A stretch of DNA of 9,391 nt from Acidobacteriota bacterium (lineage in GTDB: Bacteria; Acidobacteriota; JAAYUB01; JAMOQF01): contig JALULU010000136.1 in assembly GCA_027040585.1 (NCBI GenBank), positions 1,781 to 11,171 of the forward strand, in the 5' to 3' direction. Positions 6,732-9,391 of the stretch are shown here, piece after piece. The translations under genes and the position numbers were made by a program. A model generated the notes under the pieces. That model was not told the origin of the DNA, made no database searches, and was given only the letters and a program-made list of their open reading frames with translations. Within the stretch, counting starts at the first letter, position 1; each line of letters opens with the position of its first letter.

Positions 6732-8129
6732 ATGTTAAAAATGAGCGACACAATTGTTGCAGTTGGTACCCCTCAAGGAAGGGGTGCCCTTTCGATTATC
6801 AGGATTTCAGGAGAAAAGTCTCTTGAATTTTTAAAAAAAAGATTTAAGACCTGGAAAGCAACAAAAAGAATTCATCCTGATAGAATTTATTTCGGCTATT
6901 TCTACGATACAAGTGGAAACGAACTTGATGAGGTAGGTATTATTTACTATAAATCTCCCAATTCCTTCACCGGGGAGGATATGGCTGAAATAATTTGTCA
7001 TGGATCTCCTGTGGTTGTTTCTGAGATAGTTGATACGGTGATTAGAGATGGTGCAAGAATTGCCCATAGAGGAGAATTTAGTGAGAGAAGGTTTTTAAAT
7101 GGAAAGATAGATTTGACACAGGCTGAGGCAATAAACGACCTTATAAATTCCACTACAGTTTTACAGGCAAAAATTGCTGAGTCAATGCTTAAGGGAAGTG
7201 TTTCAAGGAAAATCATTCCATTGAAGGATAGGTTGCTTCACATACTTGTTGAACTTGAAACTGAAGTGGAGTTTTCAGAAGAGGGAGTAAAAAGTTCAGG
7301 AAGAAAAAATATTTTGAGTGAAATTGAAAAAATTTTAGAAGATCTAAAGTCTATAAAAAGGAATTTCAAAAGAAGTAGTTTTATAAAAGAAGGGATAAAC
7401 TTATGCATTGTTGGAAAGCCAAATGTTGGTAAGTCAAGCCTTTTTAATCAATTAATTAAGGAAGAAAGGGCAATTGTCTCACATGTGCCTGGCACCACCA
7501 GGGACTACATTGTAGAGGCTTCAAATATATCTGGAATACCCGTTAAAATTACTGATACTGCAGGGATAAGAGAGGCATTTGATGAGATTGAATCTGAGGG
7601 GATAAAAAGAAGTTATAAGAAAATGGAAGATGCAGATTTAATTCTTCTTGTAATTGATGTTTCTCGGGGACAGACCTCTGATACCTCTAAAGATGAAGAT
7701 ATAGAAGTTATTGAGAGATATGGGAGAAATAAAGTATTTGTGGTTTTTAATAAAATTGATCTGCCAGATGGGATGGGTATAGATGAATTTGTAAAAAAAT
7801 ACAAAATCAAAAACTTCTGGGGTACTTCTGCAAAGTATGGGATAGGAATTGAAGGACTGAAAAATAAAATATATGAGATTTTAGTTGGCGAAAAGATAGA
7901 AGAAAATAGAGAAATTTTATTTATAACTTCTAAAAGACAGCAAAGGTGCATTTTAGATGCAATAGAAAACATTGAAAATGGAATTACTGATTTACTAAAA
8001 GATATGCCTGAAGAATATATAAGTTATCACTTGAGAAAGGCCTCTGAAAGTCTATCTGAAATATTTGGAGAGATGAGGACAGAAGATATTTTAAATGAAA
8101 TTTTTTCTACATTTTGCATAGGGAAATAG
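6732..8129 (+). CDS. mnmE: tRNA modification GTPase MnmE (TrmE)
   Basis: With MnmG it makes the 5-carboxymethylaminomethyl (or aminomethyl) group on the wobble uridine (U34) of several tRNAs, in the cytoplasm, using folate-derived carbon and GTP hydrolysis. The 465-aa product is full length. The N-terminal folate-binding domain starts DTIVAVGTPQGRGALSIIRI and includes NSFTGEDMAEIICHG and GEFSERRFLNGKIDLTQAEA. The G domain sits inside the helical domain with all motifs: GKPNVGKS (228-235), GTTRD (254-258), DTAG (275-278), NKID (340-343) and SAK (366-368). N231 matches the Asn that binds potassium in MnmE. The C-terminus is CIGK (462-465), with the cysteine needed for modification. It starts at ATG 6732, one base after the yidC stop, or at ATG 6741 (MSDTIVA); neither has a clear ribosome site, so coupling to yidC is likely. 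Neither jag before it nor mnmG after it is present. Confidence 0.97.
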   Translation: MLKMSDTIVAVGTPQGRGALSIIRISGEKSLEFLKKRFKTWKATKRIHPDRIYFGYFYDTSGNELDEVGIIYYKSPNSFTGEDMAEIICHGSPVVVSEIVDTVIRDGARIAHRGEFSERRFLNGKIDLTQAEAINDLINSTTVLQAKIAESMLKGSVSRKIIPLKDRLLHILVELETEVEFSEEGVKSSGRKNILSEIEKILEDLKSIKRNFKRSSFIKEGINLCIVGKPNVGKSSLFNQLIKEERAIVSHVPGTTRDYIVEASNISGIPVKITDTAGIREAFDEIESEGIKRSYKKMEDADLILLVIDVSRGQTSDTSKDEDIEVIERYGRNKVFVVFNKIDLPDGMGIDEFVKKYKIKNFWGTSAKYGIGIEGLKNKIYEILVGEKIEENREILFITSKRQQRCILDAIENIENGITDLLKDMPEEYISYHLRKASESLSEIFGEMRTEDILNEIFSTFCIGK

Positions 8130-8185
8130 AAAAAATTGTATACCTCTTTTCAATGACTTTTACAAACTTTTCATTGAGGTCTAAC

Positions 8186-8245
8186 TTTTCATTGAGGTCT
8201 GACCCCAAAGTTAACTTTTCATTGAGGTCTGACCCCAAAGTTTAC
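8186..8245 (+). repeat. 30-bp tandem repeat, two copies
   Basis: 8186-8215 and 8216-8245 match in 29 of 30 positions (one A/T change near the end). Each unit carries TTTTCATT, one exact 13-bp element and CAAAGTT. A third, shorter unit (8168-8185) lies just before with the same TTTTCATTGAGGTCT start but no GACCCC. Confidence 0.92.
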
Positions 8246-8350
8246 CTCACTCTTTCGCTCTCTTTCACATTGAGGTTTGACCCCACATTTTTTGCCACTA
8301 TTTTTTCAGTTTAACATTATACCGAGGTCTGACCCCATATTTTTTCTTTA

Positions 8351-8384
8351 TCATTTATTGTCATTTATTGTCATTTATTGTCAT
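8351..8384 (+). repeat. 10-bp tandem repeat TCATTTATTG, 3.4 copies
   Basis: Three perfect copies of TCATTTATTG followed by TCAT, ending directly at the 13-bp element at 8386. It probably arose by replication slippage and explains the longer gap (49 bases) between the neighbouring elements. Confidence 0.9.
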
Positions 8385-8531
8385 CGAGGTCTGACCCCAA
8401 TCATTTTCCCATTATTTTTTAATCTCATCATTAGGTCTGACCCCAATATCTTTTCATTTCATTCTTATTCTCATTTTCAAGGTCTGTCCCTATCAGCTTT
8501 CAAATTCTTAACCTCCATAACTTCCAAACTC

Positions 8532-8605
8532 ATCAAATTTTTTATTATTGAGGACTGACCTCGGATTTATCAAATTTTTTATTATTGAGGACTGACCTCG
8601 GATTT
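8532..8605 (+). repeat. 37-bp perfect tandem repeat carrying the GAGGACTGACCTC variant
   Basis: 8532-8568 and 8569-8605 are identical. Each starts ATCAAATTTTTT, runs through ATTATT and holds GAGG-ACTGA-CCTC, then GGATTT. Unlike the other elements, the GAGG/CCTC arms here pair perfectly around a five-base loop. The identity of the two copies suggests a recent duplication. Confidence 0.93.
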
Positions 8606-8748
8606 AGAAATTTTTTTATTTTCTAATTTCTTTGATTATCAATGTATTTGGAGTTTTTAATTTAAGAAAATTAATTTTTTTTAATTTTTTTCGTAAAATT
8701 TTTCTAAAAAAAACGTTTATATAAGTGTAAGTTTTTTTAAATTTTTTT

Positions 8749-8754
8749 AGGAGG
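8749..8754 (+). promoter_or_regulatory. Strong Shine-Dalgarno of the transposase gene
   Basis: AGGAGG lies eight bases before ATG 8763 and fixes that start. A possible -10 (TATATA, 8718-8723) is upstream, but no -35 is clear in the A/T-rich leader. Confidence 0.85.
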
Positions 8755-8762
8755 AATAGTTT

Positions 8763-9391
8763 ATGTCAAGGAGAAGAAGGATAAAGTTAAAAGGAGTAAA
8801 GATTTTTTATCATCTATTTTCCAGGACAGCAGGGGGAGACTTTTTGATAAACACCCCTGAGAAGAGGGAATTTTTCATAAGGACCCTAAAGAGGTTATTT
8901 CACTTTTTTTTGATAAGGCCAAGGGCATATGTTGTAATGAGCAGCCATTTTCATTTAATAGTAGAGACATGTCCAGAGAAATCATTAAGTGATGAAGAGA
9001 TATTAAAAAGGGGAAAGGAATCAGGGATATATTGTGAACTTGTGAGGAGGAAGGATGTAAAAGCACTTAGAGAGAAGTTAAATGACATATCAGAATTTGT
9101 GAAGTTACTAAAGCAGATATATGCCCAGTGGTATAACAAGAGATATAAGAGGAAGGGATATTTTTGGGGAGAGAGATTTAAGAGTGTGATATTACAGTAT
9201 GGGAGGGCGTTATTTGATTGTATATTATATGTATTATTAAATCCAGTGAGGGCAGGGATGGTAAAGAGGATAAGAGAATATAGATATAGCAGTTTTCATG
9301 AGATGAGGGATAAGGAAGAGATATTAAAGAATCCCAATTTTAAGAGGTATATATCGGAGAAGATAGATTATTTTACAAAGAGTGAGATATT
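8763..9391 (+). CDS. Y1 (HUH) transposase, IS200/REP-associated (RAYT-like) type, C-terminus cut off
   Basis: A single-strand DNA endonuclease/transposase of the Y1_Tnp family. The frame is open from ATG 8763 to the right edge (209 codons), with no frameshift or stop. The visible part shows the family pattern: a YHLFSRTAGGDFL strand near residues 16-28, AYVVMSSHFHLIVE (55-68) with the metal-binding HUH motif H62-F63-H64, a LSDEEILKRG insert (75-84) typical of the longer RAYT-like members, a helix KQIYAQWYNKRY (117-128) in which Y120 is the likely catalytic tyrosine, GYFWGERFKS (132-141) and YVLLNPVRAGMV (156-167). These last blocks mark REP-associated transposases rather than compact IS200 TnpA. 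Arginine is coded mainly by AGG, whereas mnmE favours AGA, and the coding strand is very purine-rich, which fits foreign origin. The array of 13-bp elements just upstream may be its substrate (inference). Confidence 0.93.
   Translation, partial: MSRRRRIKLKGVKIFYHLFSRTAGGDFLINTPEKREFFIRTLKRLFHFFLIRPRAYVVMSSHFHLIVETCPEKSLSDEEILKRGKESGIYCELVRRKDVKALREKLNDISEFVKLLKQIYAQWYNKRYKRKGYFWGERFKSVILQYGRALFDCILYVLLNPVRAGMVKRIREYRYSSFHEMRDKEEILKNPNFKRYISEKIDYFTKSEI

Larger units (their letters stand above)
8176..8599 (+). repeat. Array of ten 13-bp GAGGTCTGACCCC-type elements
   Basis: Copies, all on the plus strand: 8176-8185 (partial, GAGGTCTAAC), 8194-8206, 8224-8236, 8272-8284 (GAGGTTTGACCCC), 8324-8336, 8386-8398, 8433-8444 (AGGTCTGACCCC), 8480-8490 (AGGTCTGTCCC, decayed), 8550-8562 and 8587-8599 (both GAGGACTGACCTC). 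Four are exact GAGGTCTGACCCC. Most are preceded by ATT or AT. The core can fold as GAGG-nCTGA-CCnC, a very short stem with a five-base loop, and contains the near-palindrome GGTC-T-GACC. Spacing between copies varies from 17 to 59 bases. A set of short, same-facing elements beside a Y1 transposase resembles REP-like sequences tied to RAYT transposases; that link is inference. Confidence 0.85.
8130..8762. other. Gene-free repeat-rich stretch between mnmE and the transposase
   Basis: No credible gene on either strand. The left two thirds (to about 8605) hold ten copies of a 13-bp element, all in the same orientation, with T/C-rich filler that has very few G bases on the plus strand outside the elements. 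The right third (8606-8745) is nearly pure A/T with runs of T and ends in the transposase ribosome site. No factor-independent terminator with a good GC stem is seen after mnmE. A perfect 12-bp palindrome AAAGTTAACTTT lies at 8207-8218. Confidence 0.8.
8172..9391 (+). mobile_element. Probable IS200/REP-associated transposase locus, right end outside window
   Basis: The 13-bp element array and the Y1 transposase gene beside it probably form one mobile or transposase-domesticated locus placed straight after mnmE. The left limit is set at the first element flank (8172) and is approximate. No terminal inverted repeats or target duplication are expected for this transposase class, and none were found. 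The right end is not visible. Confidence 0.5.

Noticed and set aside
8130..8175. Factor-independent terminator after mnmE
   Set aside because: No GC-containing hairpin followed by a T run is present; the T-rich sequence alone is not enough.
8114..8558. Two open frames of 66 and 93 codons on the plus strand
   Set aside because: They are translations of the tandem elements and T/C-rich filler (repeated FSLRSDPKV), have no ribosome site, and overlap mnmE or each other.
8176..8599. CRISPR array
   Set aside because: The repeated unit is only 13 bp and varies, gaps range from 17 to 59 bases, the filler is low-complexity, and no cas gene is visible.

Overview
The window is AT-rich bacterial chromosome. 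It is most likely from a diderm (Gram-negative-type) bacterium, because the YidC homologue carries the large extracytoplasmic domain typical of diderm YidC. Nothing here fixes the species or phylum.

Left part (1-2583, minus strand): a two-gene signalling operon read leftwards. The first gene encodes a membrane-bound HtrA/trypsin-like serine protease with a C-terminal cytoplasmic FHA domain. The second encodes a Hanks-type Ser/Thr protein kinase that runs off the left edge. A protein that can read phosphothreonine, followed directly by a kinase that can make it, suggests one signalling pathway. Both are probably expressed from an extended -10 promoter in the 80-bp divergent gap at 2584-2663.

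Middle (2664-4179, plus strand): a small exported or membrane-anchored protein of unknown function, then a calcineurin-type metallophosphoesterase with all its metal-binding motifs.

Core operon (4201-8129, plus strand): a strong sigma70-type promoter followed by rpmH, rnpA, yidD, yidC and mnmE. The genes are tightly packed, with one overlap and gaps of 1 to 13 bases. This is the widely conserved cluster for ribosomal protein L34, the RNase P protein, two membrane-protein insertion factors and a tRNA wobble-uridine modification GTPase. The jag gene often found between yidC and mnmE is absent, and mnmG does not follow mnmE. YidC also appears to lack the arginine usually found in its hydrophilic groove.

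Right part (8130-9391): a 633-bp gene-free stretch holding ten same-orientation copies of a 13-bp element, consensus GAGGTCTGACCCC, some inside perfect or near-perfect tandem repeats. It is followed by a Y1/HUH transposase gene of the IS200/REP-associated (RAYT-like) type that runs off the right edge. The element array plus the adjacent transposase is the most unusual part of the window.
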